Source: Shimia sp051201625 (GTDB lineage Bacteria > Pseudomonadota > Alphaproteobacteria > Rhodobacterales > Rhodobacteraceae). From it: a stretch of 64,000 nucleotides of DNA. Made by a program: the position numbers and the translations under genes. Below are positions 9,218 through 17,619 of this stretch, piece after piece; positions within the stretch are counted from its first letter, which is position 1, and every line of letters starts with the position of its first letter. A model generated the notes under the pieces. It ran no database searches, was not told the origin of the DNA, and saw nothing but the letters and a program-made list of their open reading frames with translations. The DNA lies in assembly GCF_051201625.1 (NCBI RefSeq), contig NZ_CP179203.1:2666001-2730000 (forward strand), written 5' to 3'.

Positions 9218-9916
9218 TCAGTCTTTCCGGACGGTTTTGTCGCTAGAAAGATACTCCTCAACCCACTTGGGTACTTTCAATCCTTGAGCCACTTCAGCGT
9301 CCAACGCCTGCTCTAGTTCATAAATATGCGACAGTTTTTGGATCACTTCATCTATTCGCTCGTAGGGAACGACAACAACTCCATCTCGGTCAGCAACAAT
9401 CATGTCGCCTGTTTCAATTTCCTGACCACCTATCTGTATTGGAAAACCAACTGAGCCAGGACCGGACATGTGAGGAGAAGCGGGTGTCAAACCTGCACAC
9501 CAAACCGGTAATCCAGCTTGCACAATGCCTTCATAATCTCGGACAGGGCCGTCTGTTACAAAACCGGCAGCACCACTATTTTTCATCATACCAACAAGTC
9601 GATCACCTGCTGCAGCGCAACCAGCATAGGCCGCAAACGCCGAAACAACCATATCTCCGGGTACGATAAATTTCAGGGACGCGAAGGTTGCGAGCACATC
9701 TGCCGCACCGCAATCCGCGGTCAAAGCAGGACCTGCGGCTGTGCAAAATAAATCACGTCCCCCGCCAATCGGCTGGATGCTACATGACAAAGCGCCTCCA
9801 CCCAGCAGAGCATCCACAACAAAACCTGATGGAACCCTCTGAAAAGCTAAAATTTGCGCTTCGGTGGGCCGCCGAAATGCGGTGCTGATGGTCAGAGTCG
9901 GGGGGGCTTCAATCAT
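9218..9916 (-). CDS. RraA-like / HMG-aldolase family protein
   Basis: The start at 9916 is preferred because GGAAGAAG lies 7 bases upstream; the longer frame from 9979 lacks this. The protein of about 232 residues shows the RraA/dimethylmenaquinone methyltransferase-like fold signature: GCAAAGDRLVGMM, then the substrate and metal-binding GFVTDGPVRDYEGI, and late ADRDGVVVVP. Family members with the R-D pair are class II aldolases (4-hydroxy-4-methyl-2-oxoglutarate or oxaloacetate-type); others inhibit RNase E. A small-molecule aldolase or decarboxylase is more likely here, because the protein has a long C-terminal helix (IYELEQALDAEVAQG). There is no operon partner. Confidence 0.75.
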   Translation of the reverse strand: MIEAPPTLTISTAFRRPTEAQILAFQRVPSGFVVDALLGGGALSCSIQPIGGGRDLFCTAAGPALTADCGAADVLATFASLKFIVPGDMVVSAFAAYAGCAAAGDRLVGMMKNSGAAGFVTDGPVRDYEGIVQAGLPVWCAGLTPASPHMSGPGSVGFPIQIGGQEIETGDMIVADRDGVVVVPYERIDEVIQKLSHIYELEQALDAEVAQGLKVPKWVEEYLSSDKTVRKD

Positions 9917-10008
9917 CGAATATCTTCTTCCATCGTACAAATGAAAAATGTTGCACCAATTCCGCGGCCGCCACAACAAATTCTGATCCAGCGCCGAACG
10001 AAATCGAG

Positions 10009-10125
10009 GGTGCTATCAGACGAATTTTGACCAGCCTCTGCAGGGGCTGAGAGGTCACACTGTATTCCGCGCAGAGAATTTACCACTCGGCCAAAGCCAT
10101 GGCACGGATTTGCTTGAAAAGGCCG
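10009..10125 (-). mobile_element. IS6-family left-end fragment
   Basis: GGTGCTATCAGACGAATTTTGACC at one end, followed by CCACTCGGCCAAAGCCATGG, corresponds to the IS6 terminus plus the antisense of the transposase stop region. The rest is missing. Confidence 0.55.
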
Positions 10126-10467
10126 ATCGTGCACCTGAACTGCAGCCGTGGCACAGTAACTAACGCATGATTAATATTACTCAGAAAATATTCTTTAGAC
10201 TGCGTCAAATCACGGTCCGTTGGGTTTTCTCATAAACGCTCTGTCCTTGAAAACAGATACAGAAATTTCTGTTCCCTACGGACGCAGGGGATTTTAAATC
10301 CCCATTTGGGGCTAAACCGCAAGTTGCGTGATTCTCCAAGTAAGCCCGTAAGTTACTGAATTAAAACCGGTTCTGCATCCAACACGCCTCCGTCTTTAAT
10401 CTCACAGAAACCTTTTAGCGCTAAAAGTGTAGTCACATTGTAGTCACGCGAACTCCTGAAAGAGAAA
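10126..10467. other. Integrase upstream region with tRNA-like palindrome
   Basis: No gene. It contains the palindrome GGGGATTTTAAATCCCC at 10298-10314, identical at its core to the anticodon arm of the tRNA-Leu(UAA) fragment at 23267-23324, and ACAGAAATTTCTGT just before. The direct repeat TGTAGTCACATTGTAGTCAC lies 20-40 bases before the integrase start, a plausible recombinase-binding or att region. Confidence 0.4.
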
Positions 10468-11733
10468 ATGACAAATAAAATTAGCAAAAAATTAACCGAC
10501 CGATCTGTTGCAGCCCTAAACGCCGGAAATCGACCTTACTTGGTCTACGACACCGAGGTTGGCAAACTTGCCGCTCGTGTACTTCCTTCGGGTTCAAAGG
10601 CCTACGTAATCTATGTGCGCCTTCCCGGATGCAAGAGCCCAACTGTGAGGAAAATCGCTTCTGACGCCTCGACACAAATCTGGAAACCTCAGCAAGCCAG
10701 AGAACGGGCCCAAGTACTCTTGAACAAGATCGCTATCGGCGAAAATCCGTTCGAGGATCTCAAGACCGGGGTGACCTTTGAACAGGCTTTCCGCAATTTT
10801 CTTACCGACAAACTCCAAAAGAAAGGCGTTGAGCATCTTGGTATTGATGAACGGCGCATGTGGCCAGAACTTGAACGCCAGCAGTTCAATACCTTCCGAA
10901 AATTTGTCGCCAAGCACAAAGCTATCTTGCTTACCGATGTCACCGAACAAAAGGTTTCCAACTTCATCGGTAACTGGCACAAGCGATCCGAACATGGTGC
11001 CAGGAAGTCGCATTCGGCTCTCAGACAGTTATTCAAGCACTACAAGATTCATCCGAACCCCGCCGACTCCTACCCTTCCATTTCGCCACCAGTGGAAGAG
11101 GTGAAATTCATGGAAGAAGAAGCCCACGCAAACATGATCATCTTCACCGAACAGTTGTTCGAAGAAGATCCAGTGAAGGCATCGGCTCTGAAGTTCCTCG
11201 CAGGAACGGGCGTCAGACCGTCAGAAGCTCTAACGCTTGAACGTCAGGATACCGGAGCAAACAATTATGTTGACCGCCGACGCGGCGAGATCGTGTTGCG
11301 GCGACATAAAACGAGAAGAAGAGTACAAGTGCGCCGGGTGCCTCTTTCAAAGCGGATACTCGCCATGTTGAACGAAATGGACACCACAATGCCCGCCGCG
11401 GAACAATACCGGTTTCTATTTCCAGACCTAGATCGTCGGAGAGGCGCGGAAAAACCACTGTCACTACGGCAAACAAATGATGCTTTTAAGAAAGGATGGC
11501 ACAGAGTTTGCGAGACCTTGAAACTGCCTGAATACAAGAAAAAAGAAATCACACAGCGCCACTTCAGGCACACGTACGGAACCCGCGTGATTGCTGAAGA
11601 AACGATGACAATTGAGATGCTCAAGTCGTACTTTGGACATACCTCATACGCGACGACGCAGAAGTATATCGGGACGGCTGAACAGATGAATAATAAGACA
11701 TCAGTGGCCGTGGATAAGATTTCATGGATTTAG
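10468..11733 (+). CDS. Tyrosine-type site-specific recombinase (integrase)
   Basis: 421 residues. The N-terminal part (about 10-100) has the DUF4102/Arm-binding style of integrases that use tRNA sites; a core-binding domain follows (about 103-195), then the catalytic domain. Visible catalytic residues are R250 (GTGVRPSEALTL), a basic beta-hairpin lysine (RRHKTRR), box II RHFRHTYGT (364-372), H391 (FGHTS) and nucleophile Y400 (TTQKYIG). Box II is unusual because the first histidine of HxLR is arginine. It should integrate or excise a mobile element. TGTAGTCAC repeats and a tRNA-like palindrome lie upstream. No cargo boundary can be assigned with certainty. Confidence 0.85.
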   Translation: MTNKISKKLTDRSVAALNAGNRPYLVYDTEVGKLAARVLPSGSKAYVIYVRLPGCKSPTVRKIASDASTQIWKPQQARERAQVLLNKIAIGENPFEDLKTGVTFEQAFRNFLTDKLQKKGVEHLGIDERRMWPELERQQFNTFRKFVAKHKAILLTDVTEQKVSNFIGNWHKRSEHGARKSHSALRQLFKHYKIHPNPADSYPSISPPVEEVKFMEEEAHANMIIFTEQLFEEDPVKASALKFLAGTGVRPSEALTLERQDTGANNYVDRRRGEIVLRRHKTRRRVQVRRVPLSKRILAMLNEMDTTMPAAEQYRFLFPDLDRRRGAEKPLSLRQTNDAFKKGWHRVCETLKLPEYKKKEITQRHFRHTYGTRVIAEETMTIEMLKSYFGHTSYATTQKYIGTAEQMNNKTSVAVDKISWI

Positions 11734-11756
11734 AACGCTGAGTGTGGGCTTTGGCA

Positions 11757-11970
11757 GATTAATTCGAACCAGTCTTTACCAGAGCAGCGACACTGTCCAT
11801 TAATTCGCGCCGAGGCCACGCCACTCGGCAAGAGCGGCGGCGCTGTTTAGCTTGAAATTGGCTCGATTTGAGAGGCAAAGTTCCTGATCATAGTGGATAT
11901 AGACGGAAGCGTGAACGGCATCAAATTTTTGCAGACTTCGGCATAAGCCTGAAACTGAGCATGGCCCTCC
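11757..11970 (-). mobile_element. IS6-family tnp C-terminal fragment
   Basis: Left end (AATTCGAACCAGTC) plus the transposase tail read on the minus strand: LQKFDAVHASVYIHYDQEL, then RANFKLNSAAALAEWRGLG. An internal frameshift is present before LQKF. It is joined at about 11970 to an IS3 orfA fragment, giving a chimeric open frame of 11800-12093. Confidence 0.7.
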
Positions 11971-12179
11971 CTCTTCGCCGCGCAGCCCATCCAGCACTAT
12001 CCTGATCTTCTCTTCAGAGGAATACTGTTTGCGGGTCGCCCGCATGATGTCTTTGACGATCTTCTCGCTAGGGCTCTTCGTTGTCTTTTTCATCGTCCAC
12101 TCCTTGGTGGTTACGATGAGCCAGAAACACTCTCTTATCAAATCACGCTATTTGGACCCATAGGCGCTGATGTCAGACA
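11971..12179 (-). mobile_element. IS3-family orfA 5' fragment and element end
   Basis: The orfA start (ATG 12093, ribosome site AAGGAG) gives MKKTTKSPSEKIVKDIMRAT, then KQYSSEEKIRIVLDGLRGEE, the helix-turn-helix of an IS3-type OrfA. The element end TGTCTGACATCAGCGCC is at 12179. It is truncated after about 40 codons by the IS6 fragment. Confidence 0.7.
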
Positions 12180-12396
12180 GGTTTGGCAAATAAAGTGAGT
12201 TTTTTCAACGTCATCTTGAGCGTCTGACATCGGGTGTTCCTTGAGTGAAGTTCGGTGTTTTGCGGAGCGATTAGATAAGGGTTTTCTAAAGGGCAGAAAC
12301 GTCTCCGTAGCTATATTAGGTTTCCCTCATTCACGCGCATTTTGCAAAGGATTGTCCACCGAGCCAAAGATTGGCACGATGGACGAGTTCTTAAGC

Positions 12397-12750
12397 TTAT
12401 GTAGCGTCTAGGCCAAGCTCTTCCATGCAAGCTTCGGCCAAATCATGGTCTGGTTTTTCTGCGCCAGGAAGCGTTGCCCAGCCAGTGTCCATAACCGCAT
12501 CGCGCCGCTTGAAACGTGTTGCTTGATTGATAATTGCAATCTTCGCTGCTCGTTCGGGGTCTGCCTTGGACGAAGTTAGACAAATTGGAACCATTGCGGT
12601 TGTTACAGCTTCATCGGCACGGTCCTGCGCTAATTTTTCAGCGGTGCCACCTGTCGTCCATCCACCCCAATTGAAGCCAACAATCGCGAGAATAATTGCG
12701 CCAACAATTGCACCATAGATGCCTGGTTTAGTCCATTCTGGAAGAGTCAT
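12397..12750 (-). CDS. Membrane-anchored hypothetical protein conserved in alphaproteobacteria
   Basis: 117 residues. A short cytoplasmic start (MTLPEWTKPG) precedes one transmembrane helix (IYGAIVGAIILAIVGF) with the distinctive exit motif NWGGWTTGGTAEKLA. A soluble part follows with a conserved ICL...R..D.V...GWATLPG pattern and two cysteines. I have seen this WGGW-TGGTAE family as a widespread uncharacterised protein in Rhizobiales and Rhodobacterales. The function is unknown; the topology predicts a periplasmic C-terminal domain. No adjacent operon partner. Confidence 0.6.
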   Translation of the reverse strand: MTLPEWTKPGIYGAIVGAIILAIVGFNWGGWTTGGTAEKLAQDRADEAVTTAMVPICLTSSKADPERAAKIAIINQATRFKRRDAVMDTGWATLPGAEKPDHDLAEACMEELGLDAT

Positions 12751-13322
12751 ATTTGATCCTTAAGACGGAGAAAGCGCCGCCACACTGTTTATTGTTTTTA
12801 TCGCCATTTTGGCTGAGAAAACCCGTTAGTTCACTTTTTTGCCAGCAATCGCGATCCCGGGTTTTCCTCCGGTTGAGCCTGCGGTAGCGGAAATCATAGT
12901 GATCAATGGCATCCAGCCATTTTTCCAAGCAGAGAACTCCACCAGATATGATCTACGGCCTTTGATTGTGTCAGACCTATCACGATCAGCATACTTTATA
13001 TCGTAAATAGCAAGGTTAAGATCTGATGATGCCCGCCTTTAGAACAAAACATACATAGCATCGGTACCAAATTTCCGGCGCTGATGAATATAATCGGCTG
13101 ATCTGATGGGCTGGGTCCGACCGTTGCATAAAACAAACTGCGATTATGAGTAAGTGCTTTATGTGCCAAGCCTGAAGTTGCATTGCAGCACCATAAGCTT
13201 CAGTCAGAGTCAGCAATGGGCCGTGAGTGGCGAAGGAGACTCGACAAGGCAATTTCGCCTTGATAACGGCTGAGTCCCTGCAAATCATTGCAAATTTATC
13301 CTAGAAAGGTGGTGAAAACCAC
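12751..13322. other. No clear gene
   Basis: About 570 bases upstream of rpsU. Short ORFs exist (12728-12928 and 13016-13288, minus) but lack ribosome sites and recognisable protein features. The AGAAAGGTGG before 13323 serves rpsU. Confidence 0.3.
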
Positions 13323-13523
13323 ATGCAGGTTAGTGTTCGAGACAACAATGTCGATCAGGCGCTTCGTGTCCTGAAGAAAAAGCTACAACGTGAAGGCGTG
13401 TTCCGCGAAATGAAGCTCAAGCAACATTTCGAGAAACCTTCCGAGAAAAAAGCACGTAATAAAGCTGAAGCGATCCGACGTGCCCGTAAATTGGCTCGTA
13501 AAAAATTGGAGAGCGAAGGATGA
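13323..13523 (+). CDS. rpsU: 30S ribosomal protein S21
   Basis: 66 residues beginning MQVSVRDNNVDQALRVLKKK, followed by the family's basic helical region (REMKLKQHFEKPSEKKARNK, then ARKLARKKL). Length and composition match S21, which binds the small ribosomal subunit near the 3' end of 16S rRNA and helps initiation. The ribosome site GAAAGGTGG lies about 10 bases before ATG. A hairpin at 13554-13585 probably ends the transcript. This is a core gene and anchors the region to the chromosome rather than a plasmid. Confidence 0.95.
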   Translation: MQVSVRDNNVDQALRVLKKKLQREGVFREMKLKQHFEKPSEKKARNKAEAIRRARKLARKKLESEG

Positions 13524-13553
13524 TGTAATCATACCGTCGCTTTGACGAATATT

Positions 13554-13585
13554 AAACCTCCGTGGCCAAATGGCGGCGGGGGTTT
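13554..13585 (+). terminator. Rho-independent-like terminator of rpsU
   Basis: AAACCTCCG pairs with CGGGGGTTT (one G-T pair) around a 14-base loop, followed by TTTTGCTTT. It stands 30 bases after the rpsU stop. Confidence 0.6.
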
Positions 13586-13910
13586 TGCTTTGGGTGCCGA
13601 ACCCTAATCGACATTTCTCAAGCAGAAATCATCTACCGAAACGAACACTCACTTCGATCAATAACTGACGATCAAGCCGAACAGATTTGGCATAGTGCAT
13701 GAATTTCCGCAATGCGAAAGCAGGGCCCCAAGGGTCCGCCAACAGCATCTGAGGGCCGAGGGAGGCAGCGGTTACCGAAGCAAAGTATGGGGAACGCTGC
13801 AGTTATACTAGACCGATCCCAGCCCAATAAATACAAACTGTGACAGATATGAACTGGAGTAAGGTGTCATCACATTTCCGATTGGTATTGCCGCTCATTC
13901 CGATCATACA
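13586..13910. other. No gene; degenerate short repeats
   Basis: Non-coding by inspection. It contains TTTCCGCAATGCGAAAGC, a motif also found in variants at 14848-15060. Confidence 0.3.
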
Positions 13911-14792
13911 GTGCACATGCTCTTAAACTCTCTGAAATCGGTTTTGCATCACGCCAGATACTTCCCTTTGTGGTCAGCATTGACTGCTGTTCGATGGCGG
14001 GCTTTTGATTTGCGATCTCGTGGGTTGGGGACAACATTTGAAACAGTTATGCGTTGGTTCCCGCCTGCAAGACGCCGATTTGATCGCGAAGCCAAACGAG
14101 TTTTTCCCAACATGAAGCGCAGCGCGCGCGTTAAGCTTGGTCAAGAAATGGGCCGGCAAATGGGGCAAACGCTTTTTGAAATATATCACGGTGCAGAATT
14201 TCAAACCCAACACCATAAATTCCGCACCTCTGGCCCTGGCCTTGTCGCATTGAAAGAGGCTCAGGCGGCTGGCAAAGGAGTGATTATTGTTTCCGGCCAT
14301 TTCGGACAATGGGAAGCTGTTCGCGCCGTGATCAGAATGCATGGGCTAGAGAGCGGAGCAGTTTATCGACCTCACAAAAACCGTCATTACGAACGCCGCA
14401 TACGTGCTGGCATTGAGGCAGGAGGGAAGCCTATTTTGGCAACCGGCCGCGTGGGAACTAAAGCCCTCGTACGTCACCTACGGGATGGCGGTATTATTTC
14501 TATTTTGCTAGATGAAAAATATTCGGAGGGTGTACGGATTCCGTTTCTTGGCCATGACGCCTACACATCTCTCTCGGCGGCACAGCTTGCACTCAAATAC
14601 GAACTTCCCATGATAGCCGCGTATGGTATTCGCACTGAAGATGGGAGCGCATTTCGCGTAGAATTCGAGGCCCCGATCCCACACACTGACACGATCACCA
14701 TGACACGTGCTTTTAATGACAGTCTATCTGCGCGGATCATGGCCAATCCAGAGCAGTGGTACTGGATGTTGCGACGTTGGGATGGTGCCTGA
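13911..14792 (+). CDS. LpxL/HtrB-like lysophospholipid acyltransferase
   Basis: 293 residues; translation may begin at GTG 13911 or ATG 13917. Bacterial lipid A acyltransferase features are the HX4E catalytic motif SGHFGQWE (about residues 128-135), the conserved YRPHKNRHYERRI segment, a DGGIISILLDEKY block and the terminal NPEQWYWMLRRW. An N-terminal hydrophobic stretch around YFPLWSALTAV may anchor it to the inner membrane. The family transfers acyl chains to lipid A precursors or lysophospholipids. It stands alone between rpsU and the DUF3592 gene. Which acyltransferase it is cannot be settled from sequence. Confidence 0.8.
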   Translation: MHMLLNSLKSVLHHARYFPLWSALTAVRWRAFDLRSRGLGTTFETVMRWFPPARRRFDREAKRVFPNMKRSARVKLGQEMGRQMGQTLFEIYHGAEFQTQHHKFRTSGPGLVALKEAQAAGKGVIIVSGHFGQWEAVRAVIRMHGLESGAVYRPHKNRHYERRIRAGIEAGGKPILATGRVGTKALVRHLRDGGIISILLDEKYSEGVRIPFLGHDAYTSLSAAQLALKYELPMIAAYGIRTEDGSAFRVEFEAPIPHTDTITMTRAFNDSLSARIMANPEQWYWMLRRWDGA

Positions 14793-15165
14793 GCGGTCAT
14801 TGTAATCTGCCGACCGACGTTTTGGTCGAAGAAATGCTGCAAGTTGCACGAATGGCCGCAATGCGAAAGCTGCATTGCAGCGTAATATGGAACGGCCAAA
14901 GTCCGGTTTGGGCCGGGTGCAGACCTCGCTCCATCTACCTCCAACGGCAGCTTTGTCCGCATTGCTGGCCTTTGTACAGCGCATAGCGAACGGCAGCTTT
15001 GAGCCCACTTTACCTGATGCTGCAACTTACTCGAATGGCCGCTATCCACACAGCCATCGAAAATCAAAGTTGGCCTTGCCAGCCATCTCATTGGAAGGCC
15101 CAACTTGGTTCTGGGAGAGTTCCTGAATCCGGAAAGGTTCATGGCACCTCAAATGCACCATGCGC
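14793..15165. repeat. Degenerate short inverted/direct repeats
   Basis: No gene. Several related units: GAATGGCCGCAATGCGAAAGC, GAACGGCAGCTTTGTCCGCA, GAACGGCAGCTTTGAGCCCA, GAATGGCCGCTATCC. The pattern resembles the dispersed intergenic motifs seen in many Rhodobacterales. Their function is not known to me. Confidence 0.4.
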
Positions 15166-15167
15166 TT

Positions 15168-15566
15168 TCACTGCAAATTAACGGTCATAAACAGCATAGC
15201 GACGCCCGTTAGTGCGAGTACTATCGGCACTAGGTATTCGCGAACGCCCGGCCGTTGCAGACACTGTGGATTTTCAGGGTCGACAAGCATTGTCCGTCTG
15301 GCCCCAACAGGAGGGATGCGCCGCCGCAGGGACGTGCGATCGGCCTGTATGACGCGCCCATCAGGGGCAGTGTACTCATAAGAAAGCCGAACAGCCATGA
15401 GGCCATCCTCACGCAAGGCACCAAACTCTTCTCCTCTAACGAGACGCACATCTATTAGTTGGGCCTTTGTCCTAAATCGAAGCGTCTTTATGAACAGCGC
15501 GCCGCCCAGCAGAATGAATGCTGCTGCGACGCCCATAATTAGGCCAAATGGAGAAAGATTCACCAT
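15168..15566 (-). CDS. DUF3592-type membrane protein
   Basis: The ATG at 15566 is taken as start; an in-frame GTG lies at 15590. About 132 residues: an N-terminal helix (FGLIMGVAAAFILLGGALFI), a central extracytoplasmic beta domain with the family pattern VRLSYEYTAPDGRVIQADR, then VDPENPQCLQRPG, and a C-terminal helix (YLVPIVLALTGVAMLFMTV). This matches the DUF3592 layout. The function is unknown. It follows the truncated DUF3604 gene directly (stop at 15574), so the two were probably co-transcribed before the IS6 insertion. Confidence 0.7.
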   Translation of the reverse strand: MVNLSPFGLIMGVAAAFILLGGALFIKTLRFRTKAQLIDVRLVRGEEFGALREDGLMAVRLSYEYTAPDGRVIQADRTSLRRRIPPVGARRTMLVDPENPQCLQRPGVREYLVPIVLALTGVAMLFMTVNLQ

Positions 15567-15573
15567 ATCGACG

Positions 15574-16624
15574 CTAGGCTGCGACTTCACGTAGCACGTA
15601 GATCGGACTGGACCAAGCCTGTGTTCCGTCTTCCAAGGTCACGCGCACGTAGAAAGGATTGTCCCTGCCTGACAGGGGTTTCAGCGTGCGCTCTATCTGA
15701 ACCGAAGTATGGGGGTTGTTGTCGGGTAGCCGGAACAGGCGGATGCCGCGTGGCAGGATATCAGAAGCATCCAGCACGGTGTCCTCATACCCGATGTCGG
15801 CCAATGCGACGCTCTCGTTGATCAATGCAGTACTGAGCGTGACGTCACCCGATGTGCCGTCTTTGAGATCAGCGATAAAGCCTGCGAAGTTGCCGGTTGT
15901 CACCGATTGCCACGACAATTCCGCACCGTCCTTGAGGTCGAGTGTCTTATCGCGGTTGAAAAAATTCACCGGCACCGCAGACGCGACAGTGGCCTTGTCA
16001 AAAATTGCTGTGCCGTCCCATGGGACCGCACGAAAACGGCCGCGATATTCAGCACCTTCCCACGCGACACCGATACGATTGCCAAGATCCTCTTTGCTGT
16101 AAGGGCGATGACATTCCAAGTGATCCAGACCGTTGAAAATGTCGATGCGGCGCACTGGTGAAGCCGCGTCAACGCTCATATTCAATTGCACATCACCCGA
16201 AGGAAGATGCACAATATCGCCCATCATCGCCGTATCGCATGGCGTGGTTCGGCAGTCTGAGTGCAACAGCGGGTCATCTAGGTAGTGCGTCGCGGGGTTG
16301 TCGAATGTCGCTGTGACATCCATCCGCATACGCCCGCTGGGCCCGCCCGTCGTCGCGTAGTGGTGGCGGGCGTTGATGCGGTCGATCAGGCCATCCCGTG
16401 TTAGTTCGGGCATCAAGAAACATGTTAGACCGCCGACCGCGCCAAACCAACCGGCACCCGGGTAGCTAGCCCCGGGGCGGCCTTTGTGGCCATCGGAATT
16501 GCCAATGATGCCAAAGCGGTATCCGCTCTTGAACGCATCCTGCACGATCCACTCGAATGTGCCCCATGCGGAATGCACTTCTACGGATTTCTCGAACCTG
16601 CCATCGTGGGCCATGGTGATGTCG
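15574..16624 (-). pseudogene. DUF3604 family protein, 5'-truncated by IS6 element
   Basis: About 346 residues of the C-terminal half of a DUF3604 protein (family length is usually over 600). Visible are a PHP-like IIGNSDGHKGRPGASYPGAG, the TGGPSGRMRMDV segment and a C-terminal beta domain (FYVRVTLEDGTQAWSSPIYV). The reading frame is still open through PDIT right up to the IS6 terminus at 16625, and no matching 5' half exists on the far side. The gene has therefore lost its N-terminal part and its signal sequence. DUF3604 proteins are predicted metal-dependent hydrolases of unknown substrate. Confidence 0.75.
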
Positions 16625-17442
16625 GGTGCTGTCAGACCAATGCGAACCAGTCTCAGATTGCCGCAGAAGACGTGAACCTATGCGGAACAAAGTTGACGCC
16701 ACTCGGAGAGAGCGGCGGTCCGGTTTAGTTTGAAATTGGCCCTGCTGTAGAGATGGCGTTCCTGATTGAAGTGATTGTGGACTGAGGCGTGAACGGAGAC
16801 GAATTTCTGCAAGGTTCGCGTTCGTCGGAAGCGCAACATTGCTCGTTCTCGTCGCCGAAACGGAAGGTGAGAATTCTCTGCTCGATTGTTCAGCCAGCGA
16901 CCTGTCTCCTGGCGACCTGAGTTGCCAATAACTTTCATCGCAGCGCCGTAAGACCGCAGTAGATCGGTCACGATGACGTGTGGCGGACCAAAGCGTTTCA
17001 TGGTTTTTCTGAGGAATTTCAATGCCGCTTTACGGTTACGGCGCTTGGTGGCATAACTTTCAAGTACCTCGCCCTCGTGATCTACGGCGCGCCACAAGTA
17101 GTGCGTTTCACCGTTGATCTTCACAAAAACCTCGTCAAGGTGCCATTGCCAATTTGAGTGGGCGTGCATCTGCTGGATCCGTTTCTTACGAATTTCGGCT
17201 GCGAACATCGGGCCGAACCTATTCCACCAAAACCGAACCGTCTCATGACTGATATCGATGCCCCGCTCGTGAAGCAGGTCTTCGACATTTCGAAGCGAAA
17301 GCGGAAAACGCACATACATCATCACAGCCAGACGGATGATTTCGGGAGAGGTTTTGAAATACTTGAATGGGTCGCGTTTTGTCATCCGGCGACGCTAGTC
17401 GCCCGCCCTGACCGCCTCAACCGGTTTTCTTCTGACAGCGCC
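16625..17442 (-). mobile_element. Complete IS6-family insertion sequence
   Basis: 818 bp. The ends are GGTGCTGTCAGACCAATGCG on the left and, read inward from the right, GGCGCTGTCAGAAGAAAACC. One intact transposase gene lies inside. The flanking 8-mers TGATGTCG and TGAGTTGT differ, so no target duplication is left, consistent with an IS-mediated deletion that also removed the 5' half of the DUF3604 gene. Confidence 0.85.
16678..17385 (-). CDS. IS6-family transposase (intact)
   Basis: 235 residues, normal for IS6/IS26-type enzymes. An N-terminal helix-turn-helix region (LRNVEDLLHERGIDISHETV) precedes the DDE catalytic core: D84 (WHLDEVFVKING), D141 (VIVTDLLRSYG) and E170 (NNRAENSHLPF). The C-terminus TAALSEWRQL matches the tails seen in every remnant in this window, so this may be the only copy here able to act on the non-autonomous derivatives. 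ATG at 17385. The second aspartate is followed by LLRSYG rather than the more usual KLRSYG. Confidence 0.9.
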   Translation of the reverse strand: MTKRDPFKYFKTSPEIIRLAVMMYVRFPLSLRNVEDLLHERGIDISHETVRFWWNRFGPMFAAEIRKKRIQQMHAHSNWQWHLDEVFVKINGETHYLWRAVDHEGEVLESYATKRRNRKAALKFLRKTMKRFGPPHVIVTDLLRSYGAAMKVIGNSGRQETGRWLNNRAENSHLPFRRRERAMLRFRRTRTLQKFVSVHASVHNHFNQERHLYSRANFKLNRTAALSEWRQLCSA

Positions 17443-17619
17443 TGAGTTGTGAGCACTATTCAGAAACGTACGGCGTTATTTGTATCACTAATTGATACCT
17501 TCAATATTTATCGTAATGAGGCTAGGTGTTCACTAAAAAAAATGCAAATGCTATATTTTAGGTAACCTGCCAGATATGCGGAAATTACTTTAGACAGTCA
17601 CGCTATTTAAAATTTACCG

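Noticed and set aside
10284..10320. Functional tRNA gene around GGGGATTTTAAATCCCC
   Set aside because: No acceptor stem or T arm can be built in either orientation; only an anticodon-like palindrome is present.
13323..13523. rpsU as cargo of a mobile island
   Set aside because: It is a core ribosomal gene; its presence argues instead that the region between the integrase and the tRNA-Leu relic is chromosomal and rearranged.
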